Assembly: GCF_029392895.1 (NCBI RefSeq)
Contig: NZ_CP114200.1
Span: 2,635,001 to 2,699,000, forward strand
Length of the DNA: 64,000 bases
From: Streptomyces sp. 71268
GTDB lineage: Bacteria; Actinomycetota; Actinomycetes; Streptomycetales; Streptomycetaceae
Direction: 5' to 3'
Numbering within the stretch: the first letter of the stretch is position 1; each line of letters opens with the position of its first letter. Shown here in pieces: positions 35,338 to 43,349 of the stretch. The notes beneath the pieces were generated by a model. That model saw only the letters and a list, made by a program, of their open reading frames with translations. It did no database searches and was not told the origin of the DNA. A program made the translations under genes and the position numbers.

Positions 35338-36249
35338 TCAGATCTCCAGGAGGCGGAGGACGTCGCTGAGGTGGCGGCGGACAGCCTTGATGTAGGCGGG
35401 GTCGGTGGCCGGGTCGTCGATCCAGCGGATGGACTGCTCCATGAACCACTCGACGGCCCACATGCGGTGCCAGCCCAGGGCCCAGTTCTCGGCGGCGAGC
35501 CCGCCGCGCGGGACGAGGGCGTCGGGGGTGCCGCCGGCGGTGACGTACTGCTCCAGAAAGACGCGCAGGCGCACGGGGTGCGGCGGATCGATGGTGCCGT
35601 GCCAGCTGGCGAGGTCGAGCAGGCCGGGGCCGGTGAAGGCGCGGGCGAAGTCGAGCAGCCGCCAGCCACGCTCGCCGATGTGGAGGCTGGTGGGGTGAAA
35701 CTCGGAGTGCACCCAGCCGAAGGGAGCGATCGTCGCTCCGGCTGAGCGGGCCTCGCTGGCCTGGGTGACCCGGTCGAGTGCGTCCTCGACATCATCGGCG
35801 TCCTGCCACCGGTCGGCCTTGCGCAGCCGTTCGAGGTGTTCCAGCGCCCGGGCCGGCAGCGTCCGCAGCCGCTGCTGGTCGAGGACGGGCAAGGGCGGAG
35901 CCGTACGGCTGCCGTGCAGGATCACGGCCGCGGCGACGCCGTCGAGGTCGTCGGCCTCGCGGACGGACGGTCCGAGGTCCTCCATGAGCATGCCGAGCCA
36001 TCCGTCCAGGACAGCGGAGGCTTGGACCTGGGGGACGGGAACACCGAGGGTGCGGGCCAGACGGAGGGCCTGGTCCTCGCCGTCGAACGGCTTCTTGGCG
36101 TACTTGAAGATGGCCGTGGAGCTGTCGGGGAAGGTGACCCGCTCGACGCCGGACATGGACCACACGCGCACCTCCTCCCGTGCGGCGGTGGTCTGGCCGG
36201 TCGCGGTGAGCAGGTTGTCGAGGAGTTCGGCGCTGGGGTTCGTCGTCAC
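35338..36249 (-). CDS. Aminoglycoside-phosphotransferase-fold protein with altered catalytic loop
   Basis: A 303-residue protein of the APH/choline kinase fold. GTG at 36249 has GGAG at -9. The N-lobe shows VERVTFPDSSTAIFKYAKKP, with the ATP-binding Lys in IFKYA. The Brenner loop, usually HxDxxxxN, reads HSEFHPTSLH (about residue 207), so the catalytic Asp is Glu and the metal-binding Asn is Ser. The second metal site LLDFARAF is kept. The protein could be a slow kinase, a nucleotide sensor or a pseudokinase. It lies between the unknown gene and the methyltransferase in the minus-strand arm of the cassette. Confidence 0.75.
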   Translation of the reverse strand: MTTNPSAELLDNLLTATGQTTAAREEVRVWSMSGVERVTFPDSSTAIFKYAKKPFDGEDQALRLARTLGVPVPQVQASAVLDGWLGMLMEDLGPSVREADDLDGVAAAVILHGSRTAPPLPVLDQQRLRTLPARALEHLERLRKADRWQDADDVEDALDRVTQASEARSAGATIAPFGWVHSEFHPTSLHIGERGWRLLDFARAFTGPGLLDLASWHGTIDPPHPVRLRVFLEQYVTAGGTPDALVPRGGLAAENWALGWHRMWAVEWFMEQSIRWIDDPATDPAYIKAVRRHLSDVLRLLEI

Positions 36250-36326
36250 GTGGAGGCTCCGGGGGATGGCGGCGTCCGGGGCGGGCGAGGGGTGCCGGCT
36301 CGCCCCGGAGCCTGATCGGGTGGTGG

Positions 36327-37076
36327 TTACGCGGCGGGGTTCACGCGGTGGGCGTAGACCTGCTCGATCCAGCCCGCCTTGAACGCGGCGAGGTCGTCGC
36401 GGAAGTTCGCCATCGAGGCACCGTAGGGCGCGACCACGCCGCCGGACTGGTCCGGCACGGACTGGCAGCCGTGCACGAGCCGACCGCCGAGCGCGGCGTG
36501 GGCCTTGACGGACTCGATCCGGCGGTGCTCGTTGAACCAGCCGCCGTGGTAGACCTCGTCGAGCATCCCTCCCGTCTCGTCGTCCAGGTCGAAGATGACG
36601 GACGTGGCGGCGGGGAAGAACCAGCACGGGCCGACGTTGGAGATGTGCCCGTCCACCTCGACCTTGTTGAGCGCCATGAGCGTGGCCGCCTGGCGGAGCA
36701 TCCGCAGGTGCTCGGCGGTGATCTGCGGCAGGCCGAGGCCGGCCAGGTGCTCGTCGCGGGAGAGGTAGGCGTACACCTCGTACGCGGTGACTAGGACGCG
36801 GGCCGCGTCGGACGTGGACTCGCTGTGCTGCTTGATGAAGTCGAGCGCGAGCTGCTCGACCGCGCTCTCGGTCGTCTCGTCCACGTCCAGGAGCTGAGCC
36901 TTGACCAGCTCCCAGTCGGCGACGAGCCAGGTGTTCGACTCGAAGCGGAAGAAGTACTCGGCCGGGTCGATGGTGATGCGCCGGCCGTCGACCTGGATGC
37001 CGGGCAGGCGGCTCCAGCGCGGGTCGAGCGCCTCGGGCAGCTCGACCGTGATGGCCGTGGTGTCGATGGTGGTCAC
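36327..37076 (-). CDS. Protein of unknown function, first gene of the minus-strand cassette arm
   Basis: A 249-residue protein with GTG at 37076 and GGAGA at -8. I do not recognise the family. The chain is acidic and well mixed, without signal peptide or membrane helices. It begins with a beta-rich part (ITVELPEALDPRW, GIQVDGRRITIDPAEYFFRF), then long helices (about 65-135), and a second half with conserved-looking blocks VGPCWFFPAATSVIFDLDDE (about 160-180), HGGWFNEHRR and LVHGCQSVPD. Codon use is normal for the host. It is divergent from the XRE regulator, which probably controls it. Confidence 0.65.
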   Translation of the reverse strand: MTTIDTTAITVELPEALDPRWSRLPGIQVDGRRITIDPAEYFFRFESNTWLVADWELVKAQLLDVDETTESAVEQLALDFIKQHSESTSDAARVLVTAYEVYAYLSRDEHLAGLGLPQITAEHLRMLRQAATLMALNKVEVDGHISNVGPCWFFPAATSVIFDLDDETGGMLDEVYHGGWFNEHRRIESVKAHAALGGRLVHGCQSVPDQSGGVVAPYGASMANFRDDLAAFKAGWIEQVYAHRVNPAA

Positions 37077-37305
37077 CGTGTCTCCGTCTCTGATCGGCCG
37101 GGTTCGAGCACAGGAATGCCCGAGCCCGGTATGGGCGTACGGAACCTCGGGGCCGCCCGGACCAAGGGGAGCCCGGATCACGGGATCACGGTCGCGCCGT
37201 TCCGGGCGGCTGCTGACAAGTGAACCGGTGGTCACGCTCAGTGGGTACGGTGGAAGCCGGTTGAAGCGGTATACGCGGTTTACAGCTCCAGAAACGGAGA
37301 CGATC
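37077..37305. promoter_or_regulatory. Divergent control region inside the cassette
   Basis: A 229-bp spacer between the unknown gene and the XRE regulator. The right end has lower GC, with a TTGAAG (37261-37266) and a GCGGTATACGC element (37266-37276) around a GTATAC core, about 35 bp before the regulator start. It is the best operator candidate for the regulator. Confidence 0.45.
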
Positions 37306-38661
37306 GTGGCGGCGCAGAGAAGACCCAACTCCCTTCTGCGCGATGTCATCGGGACTGTCGGCTGCACCTACGAGGCCCTCGCCAGAGATGTGCGGCGCAT
37401 CGCGGCCGAGAACGGCGAGATCCTCCAGACCAACAAGTCGGCCATCTCGCACTGGGTGAACGGCACCCGCACCCCGTCGGGCCGGGTAGGCCAGTACCTG
37501 GCCGAGGCGCTGTCCCGCCGAGCGGGGCGCACGATTACCCAGACCGAGATCGGCCTCCAGGTCGGCGATACCGATGCTCCGGCGGAATCCGACCCCGTCC
37601 TCGCCGCCACCGACCTGGGTCGGGCCGACGTCGAGCGCCGCCGCTTCCTCGCCATCGCGGCCTTCACCACCGCCGGCGTCGCCATGCCGCTCGGATACGA
37701 CCACGAAGCCACCGCCCGCATGCTCCGCGCCCGCACCGGCACCGCCCGGGTCGGGACAGAGGACGTGGACGTCGTACGGCAGATCACCGCGGCCTTCAGC
37801 GCCGCCGACGAGCGCCTCGGCGGCGGGCACGGCCTGACCACCGTCACCGCTTACCTCGCCGACACAGCCGCCCCCATGCTGCGCGGACGCTTCCCAAGCG
37901 AAGCCTTACGCCGGGCCGCCTTCGGCGCCGTCGCCGAACTCGCCTACCTCGCAGGGTGGAAACACCACGACCTCGGCCAGGAAGGCGCCGCCCAGCGCTA
38001 CTACCAGGTCGGCTACCAGCTCGCCTGCGAAGCCGACCCCCACGGCCACGCCGCCTGGATGATGCGCGCCCTCGCCCACCAAGCTCTGAGCCTCAAACAG
38101 CCCCACCACTGCGTCGACCTCGTCGAAGGCGCCCTCCGCGCAGGTCTCGGCCACGTCGACGGCCAGACCGAGGCGCTCCTTCACATCACCCACGCCCGCG
38201 CCTAAGCGGCCACCGACGAGAATCCGTCGGCCGCGCGCGCCCTGCTCGCCGCCGAAGACGCCCTCCTACGGGGCGACGGCCCCCAGCCCAGCTACTCCCG
38301 CGTCAGCGGCCCCGCCGCCGGCACCGTGGCCAGCCACACCGCCCGCACCCTGACCGACCTCGCCGACCACCTCGGCACCGAACAGCAGCACCGAGAGGCC
38401 CTCACCCGCTGGGACCCCGAGAAGTACAAGCGCGTCCACGCCCTCACCCACGCAGACCTCGGCGACAGCCTCGCTGCCCAGGCCCGCGCCGACGAAGCCG
38501 TCGCCGCCTGGAACCAGGCCCTAGTCCTCATGGAGGGCATGACCTCCGACCGGACCCGGAAGGCGATCACCTCAATCCGCTCCACGCTCGCGGTCTACCA
38601 GCGCCGTCGCGTTCCCGGCGCCGCAGATCTCACCCGCCGCGCCCGCGAGGCCCTCGCCTAG
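37306..38661 (+). pseudogene. XRE-type regulator with TPR-like C-terminus, split by an in-frame TAA
   Basis: GTG at 37306 has GGAGA at -8. The frame reads an N-terminal DNA-binding domain (about 1-75, with NKSAISHWVNGTRTPSGRVGQYLAEALSRRAG), a linker, and TPR-like helices (VAELAYLAGWKHHDLGQEGAAQRYYQVGYQLA and so on). It meets TAA at 38203-38205 after 299 residues. The same frame then continues without further stops to TAG at 38659-38661, and this downstream part (AAEDALL, HTARTLTDLADHLG, ALTHADLGDSLAAQARADEAVAAWNQAL) is the expected rest of a protein of about 451 residues. A point mutation in one sense codon explains it. The truncated 299-residue form keeps the DNA-binding domain and may still work. 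Confidence 0.8.
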
Positions 38662-38695
38662 CATGCCCAACAACCCGCCCGACGAAGGGAACACC

Positions 38696-39193
38696 GTGAC
38701 TCAGCAGACCGACGACCAGCCGAAGGCCCTCAAGCCGGCGCTCGAATCGATGACACTGCTGGTCGCCGCCGTCATCGTCCACGACAAGGCCACCAACCGC
38801 GTCGTCCTCCTCCAACGCAGCGAGAACGCCAAGTTCGGCCAGGGCACGTGGGACCTCCCCGTCGGCAAGAGCGAACCGGGCGAACCCATTACGGAGACCG
38901 CGGTCCGCGAGCTCTACGAGGAGACCGGCCTCACGGTGAAGCCCGAGTCCCTCAAGGTCGCCCACCTCATCCACGGCGCCTGGGGCGTTGAGGCCCCCAA
39001 CGGCTTCCTCACGGTCGTCTTCATCACGCACGAGTGGGCCGGTGAGCCCGAGAACCGCGAACCGCGCAAGCACTCCCAGGTCGGCTGGGTCGACGCCGGC
39101 GCCATCCCCGAGAACTTCGTGGAGACCACCTCCAGCGCCCTCCAGCGCTATCTGACCGACGGACCCCAAGTATCGCTACACGGATGGAAGTAG
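38696..39193 (+). CDS. NUDIX hydrolase
   Basis: A 165-residue NUDIX protein. GTG at 38696 has AAGGGAA at -8; an ATG at 38663, directly after the regulator stop, lacks a ribosome site. The Nudix box is complete at residues 57-79 (G-x5-E-x7-RELYEETGL), with the three metal-binding Glu. The WDLPVGKSEPGEP start and WVDAGAIPENFVE end are common in ADP-ribose and nucleotide-sugar NUDIX proteins of Streptomyces. It is co-directional with the regulator and 34 nt behind it. The substrate may be a nucleoside diphosphate derivative made or consumed by its neighbours; this is speculation. Confidence 0.9.
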   Translation: MTQQTDDQPKALKPALESMTLLVAAVIVHDKATNRVVLLQRSENAKFGQGTWDLPVGKSEPGEPITETAVRELYEETGLTVKPESLKVAHLIHGAWGVEAPNGFLTVVFITHEWAGEPENREPRKHSQVGWVDAGAIPENFVETTSSALQRYLTDGPQVSLHGWK

Positions 39194-39242
39194 GCGAGCG
39201 CTACTGCACTTGATCAGCCGATGTCAGATGATTGCCTGACAG

Positions 39243-39677
39243 GTGGGGAACGAGTCGAGTAGATCTGTGCAGGTGACCGACTCCCCTCTCCCCGAAGACT
39301 GCGAGCCCACCTCCTTCGTCGAGAAGACGAAGAACTGGTACGGAAAGCACAAGCCGAAAATCCGCATCGCCCTCGGCGTGACTCTGACCGTGGGCCTGGC
39401 GGTGGTCACCCGTCTCCACGAGAGGTACGACGCCGAGGACATTGGCGACTCCGAGTCGTTCTCTGATCGTGAAGCCACGGACGAGCCGCGTCAGGCCTTC
39501 CTCGACCCTGACCGCGACCCGTTCCTCCGCAGACTCCCCGCCGGTCAGCGCGCCAGCGGGGAGGCCAACGCGAGGTACAGGGAGCTGAGGGACTGCGACC
39601 TCCCTCCTGGTTACACCTGTGTTCGCCCGTGGTCCTTCGTACAGCCCCGCAAGTCACCGGCCAGCCCCCAATGCTGA
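39243..39677 (+). CDS. Small hypothetical protein with one membrane segment
   Basis: A protein of up to 144 residues. The start is uncertain: GTG codons at 39243, 39267 and 39273 are all in frame and none has a clear Shine-Dalgarno sequence. A hydrophobic segment IRIALGVTLTVGLAVVT (about residues 40-56) follows a basic stretch KHKPK. The C-terminal part is Asp/Arg/Pro-rich with three Cys. The GC content is lower than that of surrounding core genes, in line with transfer. It is the last gene before the right repeat copy. Family unknown. Confidence 0.5.
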   Translation: MGNESSRSVQVTDSPLPEDCEPTSFVEKTKNWYGKHKPKIRIALGVTLTVGLAVVTRLHERYDAEDIGDSESFSDREATDEPRQAFLDPDRDPFLRRLPAGQRASGEANARYRELRDCDLPPGYTCVRPWSFVQPRKSPASPQC

Positions 39678-39714
39678 GAGCATCGAAGCCCGAGTTGTCC
39701 ACCGGCTTCTCTCG

Positions 39715-39818
39715 GGCCTCTTTTCGGCGAGCCCCCACCCGGCGCCCGCCCACGGCTCTTCCTCGCACCCGGTCCGCCCGCTGTCAGTAGTGACGGGGGG
39801 TGGGCCGGGTGCGGTCGT
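39715..39818. repeat. 104-bp direct repeat, right copy (att-like)
   Basis: Second copy of 33838-33941 with one mismatch (T at 39760). It ends directly at the stop codon of the convergent membrane-protein gene (39819), so the repeat marks the right junction of the cassette to a precise base. Confidence 0.95.
39764..39813. terminator. Bidirectional terminator hairpin (right repeat copy)
   Basis: Same 16-bp stem and 18-nt loop as the left copy (39764-39779 with 39798-39813). It separates the cassette from the convergent gene at 39819. Confidence 0.8.
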
Positions 39819-40286
39819 TCAGTGACCGGGCACCGACGCGCGCGTGCGCCCCGTCACCCACACCGCTCCCGCCAGCGCGCCGGCGCAGACCCCCGAGGTC
39901 GCCGCCGCCATCCGCACCGCCTGCGGTACGTCACGCACCGCCCTGCGCTCTCCGTCGGCCAGGACGCACACCGTGCGCAGGGTGTGGAACTGAACCTCGT
40001 AGTCCACCGCCCCCGACAACTGGGCCCGGCACGGGTGGTCATAGGGGAACGGGGCGGAGTCCGCCCCGCCGTCCTGCGCCGCCGAGACGGTCATCATGAG
40101 GTTCAAGGCTCCCAGCGCGTAGGCGGCCGTGGCCGTCGCGGCACAGGCGAAGGCGGCGGCGGCAGCGGCGCGCCGCCACCCGGTCCAGCGCCCGCCGCCC
40201 GGCAGAGCGGCGCGAAGGCACTGGAGTACGAGGAAGACGACCGCGGCGACCGCCGCGAGCAGCACCACCGGCACGAGGAAGATCAC
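39819..40286 (-). CDS. Hypothetical membrane protein
   Basis: A 155-residue protein with GTG at 40286 and AAGGGAA at -8. Three hydrophobic segments are predicted: residues 1-22 (IFLVPVVLLAAVAAVVFLVLQ), about 39-68 (AAAAAAFACAATATAAYALGALNLMM) and about 125-145 (AAATSGVCAGALAGAVWVTG). The loop of about 55 residues between the last two has two Cys (HPCRAQ and RTVCVL). I do not recognise the family. It is probably the original downstream neighbour of sodN, now separated from it by the cassette. Confidence 0.65.
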   Translation of the reverse strand: MIFLVPVVLLAAVAAVVFLVLQCLRAALPGGGRWTGWRRAAAAAAFACAATATAAYALGALNLMMTVSAAQDGGADSAPFPYDHPCRAQLSGAVDYEVQFHTLRTVCVLADGERRAVRDVPQAVRMAAATSGVCAGALAGAVWVTGRTRASVPGH

Positions 40287-40495
40287 GACGTTCCCTTCGG
40301 CCGGTACTCCGCCGGCGCGGTCGTCGGCCGCGACGGCGGGCGCCGTGCCACACAGCGAGCGAGGTGCGGGCCGTCCAGAAGACCATGCCGCTGGCCGACG
40401 TGGTCACCCGGCCGAGGCCACCCCTGACCGCGCCGCGCGCCCGTAACGAGAAGACAGTCCGCCCCCGAAGCCGGCGGAACACGAGCCCTCCCCCG

Positions 40496-40864
40496 TCAGT
40501 CCCCCTCCACCCGCCGCGGCACCACCGTGATCGTCGTCGTCTCGGACCCGAGCGACCCGCCGCCGCTGCGCTCCACCGAGTAGGCGACGGCCACCGCCGT
40601 CTTCGCCGCCGCGAGCACCTCGGTGGGGACGACGAAGGCCATCTCGCGGCCGACCCAGGAGGTGGAGACGGGCGAGACGTCCGTGTAGAGGTCGCCGAAG
40701 GTGACCGTGATGACGTCACCCTTGGCCATGCCCGCGTACGGCGCGACCCTGACCGTCGCCCCGTACGGCGCGTCCGTCGCCGCGAGGGCTCCGTCGACCA
40801 CGTCGTCCACCTCGGGGGCGGGCAGGTGGACGCTGTTGCCGTCAGCCGCTGATAGCTCGCTCAT
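40496..40864 (-). CDS. Hypothetical small protein, beta-rich
   Basis: A 122-residue protein. ATG at 40864 has GAGAGGG at -9. The sequence has an acidic N-terminus (PEVDDVVDGALAATD) and then alternating strands (ATVRVAPYAGM, GDVITVTFGDL, EMAFVVPTEVL, KTAVAVAYSVERSGGGSLGSETTTITVVPR) that suggest an immunoglobulin-like or carbohydrate-binding fold. There is no signal peptide. The family is not recognised. It is divergent from the CorA-type transporter. Confidence 0.65.
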   Translation of the reverse strand: MSELSAADGNSVHLPAPEVDDVVDGALAATDAPYGATVRVAPYAGMAKGDVITVTFGDLYTDVSPVSTSWVGREMAFVVPTEVLAAAKTAVAVAYSVERSGGGSLGSETTTITVVPRRVEGD

Positions 40865-41240
40865 GGCGGGGCCCTCTCCGGGAAACCGACGATGCGGTGG
40901 CGGGCGACGGCGTCGGCGTGCGTCGCCGCTCTTCGGGGTGATCTTTCCGATGCTCGGCCGCTTCGACAAGGGGGCGAGAGCAGCCTGTTGGGCTCCGCCC
41001 GATTCGTCCCGGGGAGCGGACCGGCGCGCGGCAGGCGGCCGCCCGCCGGCCATCTCGTGGCCACCGGGAGGTCGCGCGGCGCGCGCCCGGCGGGCGCCGG
41101 CCGGGCGCCGGTCGCCGCGTCGCCGGCCGCCGCGTCGCCGGGGGCGTGGCGGGGCTCCGCCCGGAACGGGCGCCGCCGCGCCGCCCCGTGGCAACCCGCA
41201 CCCGGCATACTGAGCGCTCCCTCACCTCGCAGGAGCCGCC
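40865..41240. other. Divergent spacer, no gene seen
   Basis: A 376-bp GC-rich stretch between the small beta-rich protein and the CorA-type transporter. The middle carries repeated GCCGG/GGCGG blocks (about 41070-41160). Promoters cannot be placed with confidence; the transporter has CAGGAG before its GTG. Confidence 0.4.
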
Positions 41241-42497
41241 GTGTCGATGATCCGCACCCTTCGGACTGCGGTCCGCATCGGGCGGCGGCGCCCGCGCGGC
41301 GTCGACCTCAGTCATCCGGCGCGCTCGCCGCTGGGCAGCGCCGTGGTCAACTGCGCGGTCTACCACGACGGCCAGCGCCAGCAGGGCGACCTCCCCGCCG
41401 CCGACGCCATCCGGCGGGTTCGCGAGGACCGGCCCGCGGTGCCCGCGCAGGGCACCGGCGGGCGGCGTCGGCCGCCGGGGTTCGTCTGGATCGGGCTGCA
41501 CGAGCCCGCGTACGAGGAGTTCGCGGACGTCGCCGAGTTGTTCGGGCTGCACCCGCTGGCCGTGGCCAACGCCCTCCAGGCACACCAGCGCCCGAAGGTG
41601 GAACGGTACGCGGCGGACACGCTGTTCGCCGTGTTCAAGACGGTGCGGTACGTGGGGAACGACCGGTCCACGGCGAGCAGCGAGATCGTGGAGACCGGCG
41701 AGATCATGGCCTTCGTCGGGCCCGACTTCGTCATCACCATCCGGCACGGCGGACACGGCTCGCTCGGCCCGGTGCGCGAGGAGTTGGAGGCGCGGGCCGA
41801 ACTCCTGGCCCACGGGCCGGCCGCCGTGCTGTACGCGATCGCCGACCACGTGGTGGACGACTACCTCGCCGTCACGGACTCCGTGCAGGACGACATCGAC
41901 GCCGTGGAGAGCGAGGTGTTCGCGCCGACGCCGCAGGGCCGCACGCCGCGCCGGTTCGGCGGCGCAGACCGCGCGGACCGCTCCGGGCCGTCCGACCGCG
42001 CCGAGCACCTCGCCCAGGCCGGGCACATCGGCCGCACCGGCCGCGCCGGCCGCACCGACGAGGTGGAGCGGATCTACCAGCTCAAGCGCGAACTCCTGGA
42101 GCTCAAGCGCGCCGTGGCCCCGTTGGAACGCCCGCTGCACGCCCTGGCCACCCAGCCGTCCCGGCTCGTCGACGAGGACGTACGGGCGTACCTGCGGCAC
42201 GTGGCCGACCGGCTGACGCGCGTGGCGGAGCAGGTCACCTCGTTCGACGACCTGCTGAACTCGATCCTGCAGGCCGGGCTCGCGCAGGTGACCGTCGCGC
42301 AGAACGAGGACCTGCGCCGGATCAGCGCCTGGGTGGCGATCATCGCCGTACCCACCATGGTCTGCGGCCTGTACGGCATGAACTTCGACCACATGCCGGA
42401 ACTCGGCTGGAGCTACGGCTACCCGGTCGTGCTGGCCTCGCTCGTCGCCCTCTGCGTCCTGCTGCACCGCGCCTTCCGCCGCAGCGGCTGGCTCTGA
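41241..42497 (+). CDS. CorA family Mg2+/divalent cation transporter
   Basis: A 418-residue membrane protein. GTG at 41241 has CAGGAG at -7. The cytoplasmic domain has the WIGLHEPAYEEFADVAELFGLHPLAVAN block (about 77-105) and a long stalk helix. The two C-terminal membrane helices follow, with the family signature GMN in LYGMNFDHMPEL (about residues 377-388) and a basic end. An Arg/Gly/Asp-rich insertion (about 230-270) interrupts the stalk region between QDDIDAVESEVF and EVERIYQLKREL. It forms a pentameric channel in known relatives. It is a single-gene unit. Confidence 0.92.
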   Translation: MSMIRTLRTAVRIGRRRPRGVDLSHPARSPLGSAVVNCAVYHDGQRQQGDLPAADAIRRVREDRPAVPAQGTGGRRRPPGFVWIGLHEPAYEEFADVAELFGLHPLAVANALQAHQRPKVERYAADTLFAVFKTVRYVGNDRSTASSEIVETGEIMAFVGPDFVITIRHGGHGSLGPVREELEARAELLAHGPAAVLYAIADHVVDDYLAVTDSVQDDIDAVESEVFAPTPQGRTPRRFGGADRADRSGPSDRAEHLAQAGHIGRTGRAGRTDEVERIYQLKRELLELKRAVAPLERPLHALATQPSRLVDEDVRAYLRHVADRLTRVAEQVTSFDDLLNSILQAGLAQVTVAQNEDLRRISAWVAIIAVPTMVCGLYGMNFDHMPELGWSYGYPVVLASLVALCVLLHRAFRRSGWL

Positions 42498-42767
42498 CCC
42501 GCGCGCCCCCGGCCACCGGTCTCAACCACCGGTCTCAGCCGCCGAGCCTGGTCCCCGGGCCTGGTCGCCGGCCCCGCCGGGCCCCAGACCGTTCACCTCC
42601 GGCCACGCCCGCGCCACCCCGCGTCCACCGACGGCCCTGAACATGCGTACGAGGAACGCCGTGCCGCGACGGCCCGTACGGCGCGTGCCGCCGGCCGCGC
42701 GCCGCTCGGCGCGCCCGCAGTGCCACCCCGCCCCAGCCGCGCCCCACGCGAGACGAGAGATCCACCG

Positions 42768-43082
42768 ATGGCCTTACACCGCCGCATCGGGCGGCTCGGC
42801 CCCGCCGCCGTCACCCTGGCGGCGCTGGCCGGGCTCTCCGGCACCATCGCCCTCACCGCCACCGCGGCCCCGCCCGCGGGGCCGGGCCGTGACCTGCCGA
42901 CCGACGGCCGTATCGACGGGCGAACCGGTGGCCACACCGATCACACCGGCCACACCGGCGACGCGCCCACCGCGTCGGACGGCGGCGCGCACGCGGGCGT
43001 GCACCGCGGGGCGCCCCGCCGGGCGGCCCCGTCCGGCGTGCCCGCCGGCGCCGTTTCCTCGCGGGCCGCGAGCGCGCCGTAG
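42768..43082 (+). CDS. Small secreted hypothetical protein
   Basis: A 104-residue protein with ATG at 42768; GAGAGATC upstream gives a weak ribosome site. A signal peptide is clear: basic start (HRRIGR), hydrophobic core (AVTLAALAGLSGTIALT) and an AxA-type site near residue 34. The mature part is low-complexity, rich in Gly/Thr/His/Ala (GGHTDHTGHTGD), and could bind metal ions through its His residues. It may also be a non-functional frame; codon bias supports it only moderately. Confidence 0.5.
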   Translation: MALHRRIGRLGPAAVTLAALAGLSGTIALTATAAPPAGPGRDLPTDGRIDGRTGGHTDHTGHTGDAPTASDGGAHAGVHRGAPRRAAPSGVPAGAVSSRAASAP

Positions 43083-43349
43083 TCGGTCGTCACCCCCGCC
43101 ACGCCAGGCCCAGAGGTACGACTCGCCGACGGTCGAGAGACATCCGACCGAACGTGGCACCACATCCAAAGGGCACGCACCACCATTCATGACTGCCGAA
43201 GACTCCAGATCTCGCCCCTGAACATTGGCGGATCGCACACCCACGCCCTGGCGAGCGGCCCGCAGACTGGTAGGCACTGCAACGGTGGGACGACGCCATC
43301 GACGTCCCCCTGCGTCCCGCCGCCAGCTCGGAGAAAGGGGCGCGTCCGC

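Larger units (their letters stand above)
33838..39818. mobile_element. Cassette of about 5.9 kb flanked by 104-bp direct repeats at the sodN 3' end
   Basis: The DNA between the two repeat copies separates sodN from the gene that should follow it and carries seven accessory genes in two divergent groups around 37.1-37.3 kb. Removing one repeat unit (5,877 bp) would restore a simple sodN-terminator-membrane protein order. Direct repeats that rebuild the 3' end of a conserved gene are the mark of site-specific integration. No integrase, transposase or plasmid gene is present, so the element may be mobilised in trans, be a decayed remnant, or have arrived by homologous exchange. Confidence 0.65.
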
